Shown here: piece by piece, positions 1 through 7,643 of the stretch
How positions within the stretch are numbered: position 1 is the stretch's first letter
How the letters are laid out: each line of letters starts with the position of its first letter
Assembly: GCA_004294385.1 (NCBI GenBank)
Contig: REAP01000015.1
Span: forward strand, 1-35,903
Origin: Oscillatoriales cyanobacterium
GTDB taxonomy: Bacteria > Cyanobacteriota > Cyanobacteriia > Cyanobacteriales > Microcoleaceae
Direction of reading: 5' to 3'
Length of the DNA stretch: 35,903 nucleotides
Program-made: the position numbers and the translations under genes
Notes under the pieces: model-generated
What the model saw: the letters and a program-made list of their open reading frames with translations, nothing else
The model's database searches: none
What the model was told of the DNA's origin: nothing

Positions 1-2
1 CT

Positions 3-134
3 TGGCTAGAGCGTGAAAGCTTACCGAGGGATAACCGCTCCCATGCTCCCGATGAAGTAAGAAGCAAATGTCTAGACTTGTCTAGGATTTGTATAGCAGT
101 AACACGTGCTACAGAAGAAAATCACCATGATAGT
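3..134 (+). CDS. Possible C-terminal tail of a gene cut by the window edge
   Basis: The frame starting at base 3 is open from the window edge to a TAA at 132-134 and gives about 43 residues rich in Arg, Glu, Asp and Ser, with a segment reading DLSRICIAVTRAT. I do not recognise the family. It would overlap the start of the next small ORF by about 8 bases. The complementary strand is also open here for about 33 codons, so coding is uncertain and chance is a real alternative. Confidence 0.2.
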
Positions 135-366
135 TAATTTTATGATTGAAACAACGGTTGGATTGTCTAGCTCGATTAATTTAAATGATGCTGTTCATTT
201 GTTAGTTTTGAAGTCTCATTTAGGTTTGACACCGATTTTGGGTCAGAGCTATGAGATTTTTACTAATTTTCAGAAAGCTTGGAACCATTTTGTCTCTAGT
301 GGTCAAATAGCAGCTTTTGGTATAGGGCTATTTGTGGGCTGGTTTTTTAAGGGAATATTCCGTTAA
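127..366 (+). CDS. Small hypothetical membrane protein
   Basis: This is a 79-residue protein if translation starts at the ATG at 127; a GTG at 106 would add seven residues. I prefer the ATG because a weak purine-rich stretch (AGAAGAAAA) lies just upstream. The C-terminal 19 residues (IAAFGIGLFVGWFFKGIFR) look like one membrane helix ending in a positively charged tail, so the protein is probably membrane-anchored with a soluble or amphipathic N-terminus. A second moderately hydrophobic stretch lies near residues 26-40. I do not recognise the family and assign no function. It is followed by about 150 bases of palindromic and heptameric repeats before argH, so an operon with argH is unlikely. 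Confidence 0.5.
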   Translation: MIVNFMIETTVGLSSSINLNDAVHLLVLKSHLGLTPILGQSYEIFTNFQKAWNHFVSSGQIAAFGIGLFVGWFFKGIFR

Positions 367-403
367 AAAAACAAGCTCAAAACAACTCAATACCCTGAAC
401 TCA

Positions 404-420
404 GACTTCTTAAAGAAGTC
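404..420. repeat. Short perfect palindrome between genes
   Basis: GACTTCTT and AAGAAGTC flank a single central A, an 8-bp perfect inverted repeat 37 bases after the preceding stop codon. There is no downstream T-run on the + strand, so it is not a convincing intrinsic terminator. It may be a short dispersed palindrome. Confidence 0.4.
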
Positions 421-470
421 GGGCTTCTAAAAAAAGGGCGTAGTCGCAGTGTGTCGAAGGGCATTTTTCC

Positions 471-510
471 TTCTTCCTTCTTCCTTCTTCCTTCTTCCTT
501 CTTCCTTCTT
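471..510 (+). repeat. Heptamer array TTCTTCC, 5.7 copies
   Basis: Five perfect copies of TTCTTCC plus a partial sixth lie in the 5' leader of argH and stop 9 bases before its ATG. Seven-base tandem repeats of this kind (STRRs) are well known in filamentous cyanobacteria. The pyrimidine-rich array leaves argH without a purine-rich ribosome binding site. Copy number could change by slippage without touching the argH coding sequence. Confidence 0.85.
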
Positions 511-519
511 TATTCAAAA

Positions 520-1905
520 ATGACAAAACAACAAACTTGGAGTCAAAGATTTGAATCGGCTTTGCACCCAGCAATCGTGCGATTCAATGCGAGTATTGGC
601 TTTGATATTGAACTGATTGAGTACGACTTGTCTGGTTCCGTAGCTCATGCGAAAATGCTGGCGAAAACTGGGATTATTTCTAATGCAGAAGGTGAACAGT
701 TAGTCAATGGTTTGGAACAGATTCGTCTGGAATACCAACAAGGGCTGTTTGTACCGGGAATTGACTCAGAAGATGTTCACTTTGCTGTAGAGAAGCGGCT
801 GACGGAAATAGTCGGCGATGCAGGAAAAAAACTGCACACGGCTCGATCGCGCAATGATCAAGCAGGTACTGACACTCGTTTGTATTTGCGTGAAAAAATT
901 GCCCAAATCCGCGAGCAATTACGGGAATTTCAAGGGGTTTTGTTGGATATTGCTGAACCTAATGTGGAAACTTTGATTCCAGGTTATACACACTTGCAAC
1001 GCGCTCAACCAATTAGCTTGGCTCATTACCTGTTAGCTTATTTTGAAATGAGCGATCGCGACTGGGAACGTCTCGGCGATGTCAGCAAGCGGGTAAATAT
1101 TTCGCCTCTGGGTTGTAGTGCGCTGGCGGGGACGACTTTCCCGATCGACCGACATTATACTGCGGAACTATTGCATTTTGACAAGGTTTATGCTAACAGC
1201 TTGGATGGAGTTAGCGATCGAGATTTTGCGATCGAATTTCTCGCAGCAGCCAGCCTGATTATGGTACACCTAAGCCGCTTGTCAGAAGAAATGATTCTCT
1301 GGTCGTCTCACGAATTTGGGTTTATCTCACTCAAAGATAGCTGTGCTACGGGTTCAAGCATTATGCCCCAGAAAAAAAATCCTGATGTGCCAGAATTGGT
1401 GCGGGGTAAGGCGGGGCGAGTTTTCGGTCACTTGCAGGCGATGCTGGTAGTGATGAAGGGATTGCCTTTGGCCTATAACAAAGATTTACAAGAAGATAAA
1501 GAAGCTTTGTTTGATGGTGTGAAAACTGTACAAGCCTGTTTGGAAGCAATGACGATTTTGCTGCGGGAAGGAATCGCGTTTCAAGGCGATCGCCTCGCTG
1601 CGGCTGTCACGGAAGACTTTTCTAATGCTACAGACGTGGCAGACTACTTGGCCACTAAAGGCGTTCCCTTTCGGGAAGCTTATAACCTCGTGGGCAAAGT
1701 GGTCAAAACCTGTCTGTTGGGGGGCAAACTCCTCAAAGATTTGACACTTGAGGAGTGGAAAGAATTGCACCCAGCTTTTGAGACTGACATTTACGGCGCG
1801 ATCGCACCTCAGCAAGTGGTAGCGGCTCGCAATAGTTACGGGGGTACCGGATTTGACCAAGTGAGGAAATCACTGATTGCTGCGCGCGATCGGCTCAGCG
1901 ATTAA
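520..1905 (+). CDS. argH: Argininosuccinate lyase
   Basis: This cytoplasmic enzyme splits argininosuccinate into arginine and fumarate, the last step of arginine biosynthesis. The 461-residue length from the ATG at 520 is typical of the family. A GTG at 451 would extend the frame, but the extra residues would be encoded by the heptamer array (repeated SSFFLLP), so it is rejected. The fumarase/aspartase superfamily signature [12 protein letters not shown] lies near residue 278 on the mobile catalytic loop. The [11 protein letters not shown] segment carries the expected catalytic His at about residue 158, and HTARSRNDQ follows the family pattern in the N-terminal domain. The stop codon overlaps the stop of the convergent small basic gene by 4 bases (TTAA). 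Confidence 0.97.
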   Translation: MTKQQTWSQRFESALHPAIVRFNASIGFDIELIEYDLSGSVAHAKMLAKTGIISNAEGEQLVNGLEQIRLEYQQGLFVPGIDSEDVHFAVEKRLTEIVGDAGKKLHTARSRNDQAGTDTRLYLREKIAQIREQLREFQGVLLDIAEPNVETLIPGYTHLQRAQPISLAHYLLAYFEMSDRDWERLGDVSKRVNISPLGCSALAGTTFPIDRHYTAELLHFDKVYANSLDGVSDRDFAIEFLAAASLIMVHLSRLSEEMILWSSHEFGFISLKDSCATGSSIMPQKKNPDVPELVRGKAGRVFGHLQAMLVVMKGLPLAYNKDLQEDKEALFDGVKTVQACLEAMTILLREGIAFQGDRLAAAVTEDFSNATDVADYLATKGVPFREAYNLVGKVVKTCLLGGKLLKDLTLEEWKELHPAFETDIYGAIAPQQVVAARNSYGGTGFDQVRKSLIAARDRLSD

Positions 1906-2093
1906 TCTTCAGCGGCAGCCATATCTTTGTCTCTGCCGCCGCCAGTCATGGCGCCCATGCCACCACCATTGCCTCCGTCAAATCGTCTTCTCTTGTTAGA
2001 GAACATATCTTGATTTCTGCGCTTGCGAAACTTGCGGGCATATGCTTGATTTCGTTGTGCCTTCTCTTTCTTGAGATTACGGCGTTTAGCCAT
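1902..2093 (-). CDS. Small highly basic conserved-type protein
   Basis: This 63-residue protein begins [18 protein letters not shown]. The first half is dense in Lys and Arg, the middle is Gly-rich ([14 protein letters not shown]) and the tail is acidic (DKDMAAAED). The ATG at 2093 is chosen over an upstream in-frame start because GAGG sits 5 bases before it. The composition suggests RNA or ribosome binding, as in small cyanobacterial ribosome-associated proteins, but that is inference and I recognise no named domain. It is convergent with argH with overlapping stops. A hairpin lies in its leader (2127-2145) and may be regulatory. Confidence 0.65.
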   Translation of the reverse strand: MAKRRNLKKEKAQRNQAYARKFRKRRNQDMFSNKRRRFDGGNGGGMGAMTGGGRDKDMAAAED

Positions 2094-2126
2094 TCTGACC
2101 TCATCAGTAATAAACAACAATAAAAC

Positions 2127-2145
2127 GGCTGCTGTCAAAGCAGCC
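2127..2145 (-). promoter_or_regulatory. Terminator-like hairpin in the leader of the small basic gene
   Basis: GGCTGCT and AGCAGCC pair around a 5-base loop. Read on the minus strand the stem is followed by GTTTTATTGTTG, the form of a weak intrinsic terminator, and it lies 34-52 bases before the ATG at 2093. A second short stem (AAGCC/GGCTT) lies farther upstream at about 2148-2165. The arrangement could be an attenuator. It could also terminate leftward read-through before the gene, or be a chance structure. Confidence 0.35.
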
Positions 2146-2300
2146 TTTAAGCCTTATTTCGGCTTTACCTGCAATCTGTCATCATAACTAATATTCCTGA
2201 ATTCAGGAAATACATCTAACAGACAGCGTGACTTGTAAATCATAGCAGGCTACAGGTCAAGCTGAAAAAAAAATCAACAAACTATTGACAAATAGGACAA

Positions 2301-2771
2301 ATGATACTTAATCCAGGCGACTTAGCTCCTGAGTTCAGTTTGCCCGACGCTGCGGGCAATTTTGTGCATCTGGCAGATTTTCTGGGGGAAAATATCATAC
2401 TATATTTCTATCCCCGTGACAATACCCCAGGCTGCATCAAAGAAGCTTGCGGTTTTCGAGACGTTTACTCAGATTATCAGTCGCGGAATATTGTAGTGTT
2501 TGGTATCAGCACTGACAGCCCTCAATCTCATGCCAAATTTGCAGTCAAACATCAACTGCCTTTTCCTCTGTTGTGCGACGTAGATGCCAAAGTATCTACG
2601 GCCTATGGTTGCTATGGACTCAAAAAGTTTATGGGCAAAGAATTTCTGGGAATTAATCGGATGACTTTCGCGATCGCCCCTGATGGTACGATAAACAAGG
2701 TTTATCGCAAAGTCAAACCACAATTTCATGCCATCGAGATTTTGACAGATTTAACCGACATCTCAGCTTAA
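2301..2771 (+). CDS. bcp: Thioredoxin-dependent peroxiredoxin, PrxQ/Bcp type
   Basis: This 156-residue thiol peroxidase reduces H2O2 and organic hydroperoxides with electrons from thioredoxin. The active-site segment TPGCIKEACGFRD contains the peroxidatic Cys45 and the resolving Cys50, five residues apart, as in atypical two-cysteine PrxQ enzymes. The thioredoxin-fold pattern (GDLAPEFSLPDAAG near the N-terminus, then FYPRDNTPGC) and the length match the family. AGGA lies 8 bases before the ATG. No signal peptide is present, so it is cytosolic. It is apparently monocistronic, separated by 81 bases from the Nudix gene that follows on the same strand. The closest subgroup cannot be resolved by eye. 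Confidence 0.95.
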   Translation: MILNPGDLAPEFSLPDAAGNFVHLADFLGENIILYFYPRDNTPGCIKEACGFRDVYSDYQSRNIVVFGISTDSPQSHAKFAVKHQLPFPLLCDVDAKVSTAYGCYGLKKFMGKEFLGINRMTFAIAPDGTINKVYRKVKPQFHAIEILTDLTDISA

Positions 2772-2852
2772 TTGAAAGTTAAAAATTAAGACTCTTGAGC
2801 CGTGAGCTTGGCAGTCTAAAATCCCTACTCAGTCCCTAAATTTTTTGAGTTT

Positions 2853-3308
2853 ATGCGTCGATTGTGGCAGATTGGACAAACCGTGCTAGGACTGATATTT
2901 CGACATCCCATCACTGGTACTGGCATTATCCCCATATTACCGGATGGACGAATTGTGTTAATTCGTCGCCGGGACAATGGTTGCTGGGCATTGCCGGGAG
3001 GCATGGTAGATTGGGGCGAAAATATCACTACAACTGTGCGACGAGAATTGATTGAAGAAACAGGATTAGATCTAGTAAAAATCCGCCGTTTGGTGGGAGT
3101 ATACTCAGAACCCGATCGCGATCCTCGACTTCACTCGATTTGTATTGTTATGGCAGCAGATGTGGAGGGAACAATCCAAATTCAGGATACACTCGAAATC
3201 AGCGAAGTGAAGGCTTTTTTGCCAACATCACTGCCGGAGGGCGAGTTCAGCCATGATAGCGAGAAGCATTTGCAGGACTATTTTCAAGGTCTAACAATTG
3301 TAAATTGA
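2853..3308 (+). CDS. Nudix hydrolase
   Basis: This 151-residue protein carries a complete Nudix box, G50-x5-E56-x7-R64-E65-L66-x-E68-E69-x-G71-L72, the metal-binding site that cleaves nucleoside diphosphates linked to another moiety. The segment DNGCWALPGGMVDWGE is typical of small NUDIX enzymes of the ADP-ribose pyrophosphatase or MutT-like type. The N-terminus (MRRLWQIGQTVLGLIF) is hydrophobic and could be a short amphipathic helix. Substrate cannot be predicted from the sequence. The gene lies downstream of prxQ on the same strand, which loosely fits a role in clearing damaged nucleotides, but that link is inference. Confidence 0.92.
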   Translation: MRRLWQIGQTVLGLIFRHPITGTGIIPILPDGRIVLIRRRDNGCWALPGGMVDWGENITTTVRRELIEETGLDLVKIRRLVGVYSEPDRDPRLHSICIVMAADVEGTIQIQDTLEISEVKAFLPTSLPEGEFSHDSEKHLQDYFQGLTIVN

Positions 3309-3364
3309 AACGAGGTGCAGCTAGATTTTAGTCAAATTTTGCATAAATTTTTAACGCTTCCTAT

Positions 3365-3435
3365 TAGACTTCTCCTAAAAAGATAGCCAAGAACAGGCAT
3401 CCTGCCTGTTCCACAATAATTATGGGAGATGTCTA
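3365..3435. mobile_element. 71-bp MITE-like element, copy 1
   Basis: The ends are 11-bp inverted repeats, TAGACTTCTCC at 3365-3375 and GGAGATGTCTA at 3425-3435, with one mismatch. The core is the palindrome GAACAGGCAT/CCTGCCTGTTC at 3391-3411. A second copy of exactly the same length lies in reverse orientation at 33759-33829. There is no coding capacity, so any movement would need a transposase in trans. Confidence 0.75.
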
Positions 3436-3478
3436 TTTAACTTAAAACAGTTCTTTCTATTAATAAATATTTAACCGG

Positions 3479-4285
3479 ATGTACTCACAGCTACGAAATT
3501 CTCGCGTCAAACTTTCTTTAGGGCACATTTTCTGGCACGAAGTCGGCCTTGGCCCAAACTTGGTGTTTTTACACGGTTCTTGGGACAATAGCAATCAGTG
3601 GCTGAGGACGATCGAATATTTATGTCCCGACTACCACTGTTTCGCACCAGATTTACTGGGATTTGGCGACTCGGAACGCCCTAAAATGAATTATTCGATC
3701 GACGTCGAAGTAGAATGTCTCGCCCAATACCTCGATACGTTGAATCTGCGACAGGTTTATTTAATTGGTCACTCTTTGGGTGGCTGGGTGGCTACTAGCT
3801 ACGCGCTCAAATATCCCGATCGCGTGCAGGGTTTGGTATTGTTAGCCCCAGAAGGGGTGAATACAAGCCTACGGGGACGTTGGCAGATGGCTCGGTGGCT
3901 GACGGCTCAACCTCCTGTGGCTTACTGGTTGTTGCGATCGATTTATCCAATTGCTAAGTGGTTTGGGAGACAAACCAAGATTGAGGAACTGCTGATGTTC
4001 CGAAAGCAGTTGATCGATTCCAAAGTTGCGATGAAATTGCTGTTTAGGCGACGACAAGCAGAAATTAAGGCGGAGTTGGTTGATGATAAGTTGTCTGAGC
4101 TAAAAACTCCTTTATTGTTATTGCAGGACTCTCAAAATCAGGCTGATGCTTCGTCGTCTCTGTGTCAGTCTTATGCTGCTCTGGCTGCTAATGCTGAGAT
4201 CCAATTTATCAATTCTGGAGGCAACAATTTACTATTGGAATCGCCGGATCTTGTGGCTAAATATATTGGGGAATTTGCTAAGTAA
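3479..4285 (+). CDS. Alpha/beta hydrolase fold protein lacking the catalytic His
   Basis: This 268-residue protein has the fold's hallmarks: the oxyanion-hole segment FLHGSWDNS (H32-G33), the PDLLGFGDSERP strand-loop, and the nucleophile elbow GHSLGG with Ser99. Its length fits single-domain esterases and haloalkane-dehalogenase-like or proline-iminopeptidase-like hydrolases. The catalytic His is expected near the C-terminus in a G-H-x-L-x-x-E-x-P context; here the segment reads SGGNNLLLESPD, with Asn249 in the His position. The acid residue is also unclear (Asp217 or Asp223 in QDSQNQAD). The protein may therefore be a non-catalytic relative or use altered chemistry. It is flanked by a MITE-like element upstream and a heptamer array downstream. 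Confidence 0.88.
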   Translation: MYSQLRNSRVKLSLGHIFWHEVGLGPNLVFLHGSWDNSNQWLRTIEYLCPDYHCFAPDLLGFGDSERPKMNYSIDVEVECLAQYLDTLNLRQVYLIGHSLGGWVATSYALKYPDRVQGLVLLAPEGVNTSLRGRWQMARWLTAQPPVAYWLLRSIYPIAKWFGRQTKIEELLMFRKQLIDSKVAMKLLFRRRQAEIKAELVDDKLSELKTPLLLLQDSQNQADASSSLCQSYAALAANAEIQFINSGGNNLLLESPDLVAKYIGEFAK

Positions 4286-4287
4286 AT

Positions 4288-4378
4288 GGGCATAGGGCAT
4301 TGGGCATAGGGCATCGGGAATTGGGCATCGGGAATTGGGCATAGGGCATAGGGCATCGGGAATTGGGCATCGAGAATT
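4288..4378 (+). repeat. Heptamer array GGGCATA/T/C, 13 units
   Basis: Thirteen consecutive 7-base units of the form GGGCATN or GGGAATT fill the gap between the alpha/beta hydrolase stop and the convergent coaX. Related arrays occur at 7572-7634 (reverse complement sense) and 32463-32525. Unit variants are interspersed rather than blocked, which suggests repeated slippage and gene conversion. Confidence 0.9.
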
Positions 4379-4396
4379 AATTCGCCTTTTCCTAAA

Positions 4397-5317
4397 TCAA
4401 AACTCAATACCCTCTTGGAAAACATTTCTGAAACCCCAAAAAATTGCTTCTGGGGTTTCAATTACTGCGGAGGATGTATCGGGAAAGGTTGATGCGAGAT
4501 ATTTTAGTAACAAAGTACGATCGCCTCCTGTGACTGCTATTTTACTATTAGGAAACAACCTCAGCCAATCTTGAATAAAATCATTTACGGCAGATACAAC
4601 TCCGTGCACAACTCCACTTTGAATGGCGGTCTCAGTATCCCCTACCCAGCGCTGGGGCAGATTATGTGGTAAGATAGCTATAGGTAAACCAGCAGTTTTC
4701 TCTCCTAGGGACGACAATTGTAACCCTAAACCCGGTAGAATAGCACCCCCAACTAAACGCCTATTGACATCGGCTCCAGTAAATGTTAAAGCTGTACCAG
4801 CATCTATAACTAAAACTGGCCAACCTAATTGGGTGCCAGCACCCAGTAAAGTCAAAGCTCTGTCAATTCCCAGCGTCGGATAGAGTCCCTGGATCGGTAA
4901 CTGGTCTAAAGTAATAATTCGGACATCGGGATAACTCTGCCAAAGTGCTGTTTGCTCTGGTACAACTGAAGCTAAAATTAGAGGTGGTAGAACACACTGC
5001 TGTGCGCGACACGACGCAAGTTCGGGATTAGTAGAAAGAGAAAGGAGCTTTTGAGCATATTTTTGCTCGATCGGCGCGATCGCACTCTGTACTAGAAATT
5101 CTGTCCTTTCATCCTCAGATAGCTGGGAAACAGCGTCAACACTCAAATGCTGTGTATCCCATGTTTCCTGAAGAGTTTCTCCAGCAAATAATCCCCAGTG
5201 CAGACGCGAATTGCCGATCGCCAAAGCTATCTTAAGCTCTGTTTTACCATTTAATCGAGATTTAAAATTGGCGGTGGCTGTTTCTGGAGTAAAATTTTCG
5301 ACGCTTCGGTTTTCCAT
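4397..5317 (-). CDS. coaX: Type III pantothenate kinase
   Basis: This enzyme phosphorylates pantothenate, the first committed step of coenzyme A synthesis, and belongs to the ASKHA fold. The ATG at 5317 gives 306 residues; an upstream TTG would add nine residues without clear support. Visible motifs are the N-terminal phosphate loop ALAIGNSRLHWG, the GIDRA pantothenate/dimer motif, VIDAGTALTFT (phosphate-2) and VTGGD (adenosine region). The usual Asp of the N-terminal DxGN(T/S) motif is replaced (A-I-G-N-S), which I believe is common among cyanobacterial CoaX proteins. The N-terminal extension of about 28 residues is polar and divergent. It is convergent with the alpha/beta hydrolase and divergent from the GAF histidine kinase. 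Confidence 0.92.
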   Translation of the reverse strand: MENRSVENFTPETATANFKSRLNGKTELKIALAIGNSRLHWGLFAGETLQETWDTQHLSVDAVSQLSEDERTEFLVQSAIAPIEQKYAQKLLSLSTNPELASCRAQQCVLPPLILASVVPEQTALWQSYPDVRIITLDQLPIQGLYPTLGIDRALTLLGAGTQLGWPVLVIDAGTALTFTGADVNRRLVGGAILPGLGLQLSSLGEKTAGLPIAILPHNLPQRWVGDTETAIQSGVVHGVVSAVNDFIQDWLRLFPNSKIAVTGGDRTLLLKYLASTFPDTSSAVIETPEAIFWGFRNVFQEGIEF

Positions 5318-5468
5318 GTTGATTAATAGAGTAGGCAAAAACAAGTTCAGTTCAAGATAGATTTAATGTTTTAAAATTAAACAGTCAGGGTAAGTTTGCT
5401 AAGGCTGTTGGTGGGGTGGGCATAGGTATAAAAACTCAGAATAAATTGAAATACTTAAAAAGTCCTGA

Positions 5469-7568
5469 ATGAATATGTCTCTAAAGATACATCAAAAAAA
5501 TAAAAACTCGCGGAGATCAAATCCCCGTTTTTCGGAAGCAGAAAACTGGAGACAGGAAGAATGCCTTTCGCTACCAGAAATGGATCAACAAAAAGCCCTA
5601 ATCGTGCAGATGCAGCGGCAAGTTCAGCTATCAAATTTGCTGAACCAAATTAATAACGAAATTCGCAGCACTCTTGACATAGAACAAATTTTGACATCGG
5701 CGTGCCGATTGCTGGGCCAAGGGCTCAATTGCAGCCGATCGAGTATTTTAGTCAAAGAACCAAATACAGAAGAAATTTTAGTCACGCGGGGAGAATACAA
5801 CGGCGGAAACTATCCGATGCAGCTTGGTATGAAAGTACCAATTATTGGCAACCCGCACTTGGAAGCAGTCGTATCTCAGCAAGAATCACTAGCAGTGACC
5901 AAGTTTATAGATTTTCCGGGATTGAATGCACAAAGTAAAAAAATTGTCGAGGCTTTGGAGATCAAGTCAATGCTAGCGGTAGCTACTCGCTATCAAGGAG
6001 AAGTGAATGGAGTAATTGGGCTGCACCAGTGCGATCGCGAACGGGAATGGACTGATTGGGAACGGCAACTTGTAGAAGGCGTGGCTTCGCAATTGGCGAT
6101 CGCGATCAATCAAGCTAAATTGTACAGCCAAACCCGTCGCCTCGCCGAACAGGAATCGCTGCTGCGTCTGATTGGCAACCAAATTCGTAGTACCCTAGAC
6201 CTCAATACGATCCTGCAAACAGCAGTGAGGGAAGTCCGTCAACTTTTGCAGTGCGATCGGGTAATTATCTATCAATTTCAAGACAACTGGCAGGGAAAAG
6301 TTGTAGTTGAAGATATGAGTGTTCCTTGGCCTTCAATTTTAGGAGATATGGGTGCAGACAAGTGTTTTAAAGGGGATTATGCCGATTTCTATCAACAAGG
6401 ACGAGTCAGAGCAATCAATGATGTTTTTAATGCTGGTTTAGAGCCTTGTCATGTAGATTTTTTAGATAGCTTGCAGGTAAAAGCTAATCTGATTGTCCCC
6501 ATTGTTACATCAAGAACCGAAGAAAATCCCCACTCAGCCGTCAATCAGAATCATCAATTCCCTGGTAGGTTATGGGGTTTGCTGATTGCTCATGAGTGTG
6601 GCGATACGCGGAATTGGGAGCAACAAGAAACGAAGTTGCTGTCTCAGATAGCCGACCAAATGGCGATCGCCATTCAGCAAGCCGAACTCTACAGCCAAGT
6701 TCAAGACGCTGCCGTGAAATCTCAAGCTCAAACCCAGGAATTGCAGGCTACATTACAAGAATTGCGATCGACTCAACAGCAACTAATTCAAAGCGAAAAA
6801 ATGTCAGGTTTGGGGCAAATGGTAGCAGGAATTGCTCACGAAATTAACAATGCTAACAATTTCATCCACGCTAATTTGTTTCATACTCAAGAATATGTAA
6901 AAACATTAACAGAAGCCATTGACTTATGCCGCAAAGTTTGCCCCGGAACCATCGATAAAATCACCGAAGAACTAGAACTAGATTACATTCGAGAAGACTT
7001 TCCTCCCTTGCTCCATTCAATGCGAGAAGGAAGCGATCGCATTCGCTCGATTGTGACGACGCTGCGAAGTTTTTCCCGCTTAGATCACTCTGAATTCAAA
7101 GCTGTAGATTTAAATGAAGGCTTGGAAAGTAGTTTATTTATGCTACAAAACAAGTTAAAATCCAATATTAAAATAGAGAAACAATATGGAATATTGCCCC
7201 TAGTCAAATGTCATGCGGGTCAAATCAATCAAGTATTTTATAACCTGATTGACAATGCCTTAGATGCGATGAAGTCAAGTGCCAAATCTGGACAACTGAC
7301 AATTCGCACAATTGTTAGTGAACCTGGATGGGTAACGATTTCTATTCGCGACACAGGTACTGGCATTCCTGATAAAATTCAAGACAAGATTTTTGACCCA
7401 TTTTTTACTACTAAACCTGTGGGTAGTGGCACTGGTTTGGGACTTTCAGTGTGCTATCAAGTGATTGTTCAAGCTCACGGTGGTCGGATTCAGTGTATCA
7501 GTAAGGTTGGTGAAGGAACTGAGTTGATTGTCGAGTTGCCGCTAACCAATCAGAAAGTAGGTGCATAA
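5469..7568 (+). CDS. GAF-GAF sensor histidine kinase, candidate DXCF cyanobacteriochrome
   Basis: This 699-residue soluble kinase has no membrane segments. In order it has an N-terminal helical linker, GAF1 (about 60-215), GAF2 (about 235-405), a Gln-rich coiled coil (405-445), an H-box with His457 in GIAHEINN, and a HATPase domain with the N-box FYNLIDNALDAM, G1 DTGTGIPD, F-box FDPFFTTKP and G2 GTGLGLSV. GAF2 contains DKCF (297-300) and, 27 residues later, PCHVDFL with Cys327-His328. These match the DXCF and canonical CH motifs of dual-cysteine cyanobacteriochromes, which attach a bilin and sense blue/green or blue/teal light. GAF1 lacks both. No receiver domain or response regulator is adjacent. 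Light sensing is inference from motifs; a non-bilin GAF is the alternative. Confidence 0.93.
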   Translation: MNMSLKIHQKNKNSRRSNPRFSEAENWRQEECLSLPEMDQQKALIVQMQRQVQLSNLLNQINNEIRSTLDIEQILTSACRLLGQGLNCSRSSILVKEPNTEEILVTRGEYNGGNYPMQLGMKVPIIGNPHLEAVVSQQESLAVTKFIDFPGLNAQSKKIVEALEIKSMLAVATRYQGEVNGVIGLHQCDREREWTDWERQLVEGVASQLAIAINQAKLYSQTRRLAEQESLLRLIGNQIRSTLDLNTILQTAVREVRQLLQCDRVIIYQFQDNWQGKVVVEDMSVPWPSILGDMGADKCFKGDYADFYQQGRVRAINDVFNAGLEPCHVDFLDSLQVKANLIVPIVTSRTEENPHSAVNQNHQFPGRLWGLLIAHECGDTRNWEQQETKLLSQIADQMAIAIQQAELYSQVQDAAVKSQAQTQELQATLQELRSTQQQLIQSEKMSGLGQMVAGIAHEINNANNFIHANLFHTQEYVKTLTEAIDLCRKVCPGTIDKITEELELDYIREDFPPLLHSMREGSDRIRSIVTTLRSFSRLDHSEFKAVDLNEGLESSLFMLQNKLKSNIKIEKQYGILPLVKCHAGQINQVFYNLIDNALDAMKSSAKSGQLTIRTIVSEPGWVTISIRDTGTGIPDKIQDKIFDPFFTTKPVGSGTGLGLSVCYQVIVQAHGGRIQCISKVGEGTELIVELPLTNQKVGA

Positions 7569-7571
7569 TCC

Positions 7572-7634
7572 AATGCCCAATGCCCAATGCCCAATGCCCA
7601 ATGCCCAATGCCCCATGCCCAATGCCCCATGCCC
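7572..7634 (+). repeat. Heptamer array AATGCCC, 9 units
   Basis: Nine 7-base units (AATGCCC with two CATGCCC variants) start 4 bases after the histidine kinase stop and end 10 bases before the stop of the convergent RDD gene. Units are the reverse complement of the GGGCATT family at 4288 and 32463. It fills the entire convergent gap. Confidence 0.9.
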
Positions 7635-7643
7635 GTACAGGAT

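Noticed and set aside
451..519. GTG-initiated extension of argH encoding repeated SSFFLLP
   Set aside because: The extra residues are translations of the TTCTTCC heptamer array, and the ArgH family begins at the [11 protein letters not shown] region.
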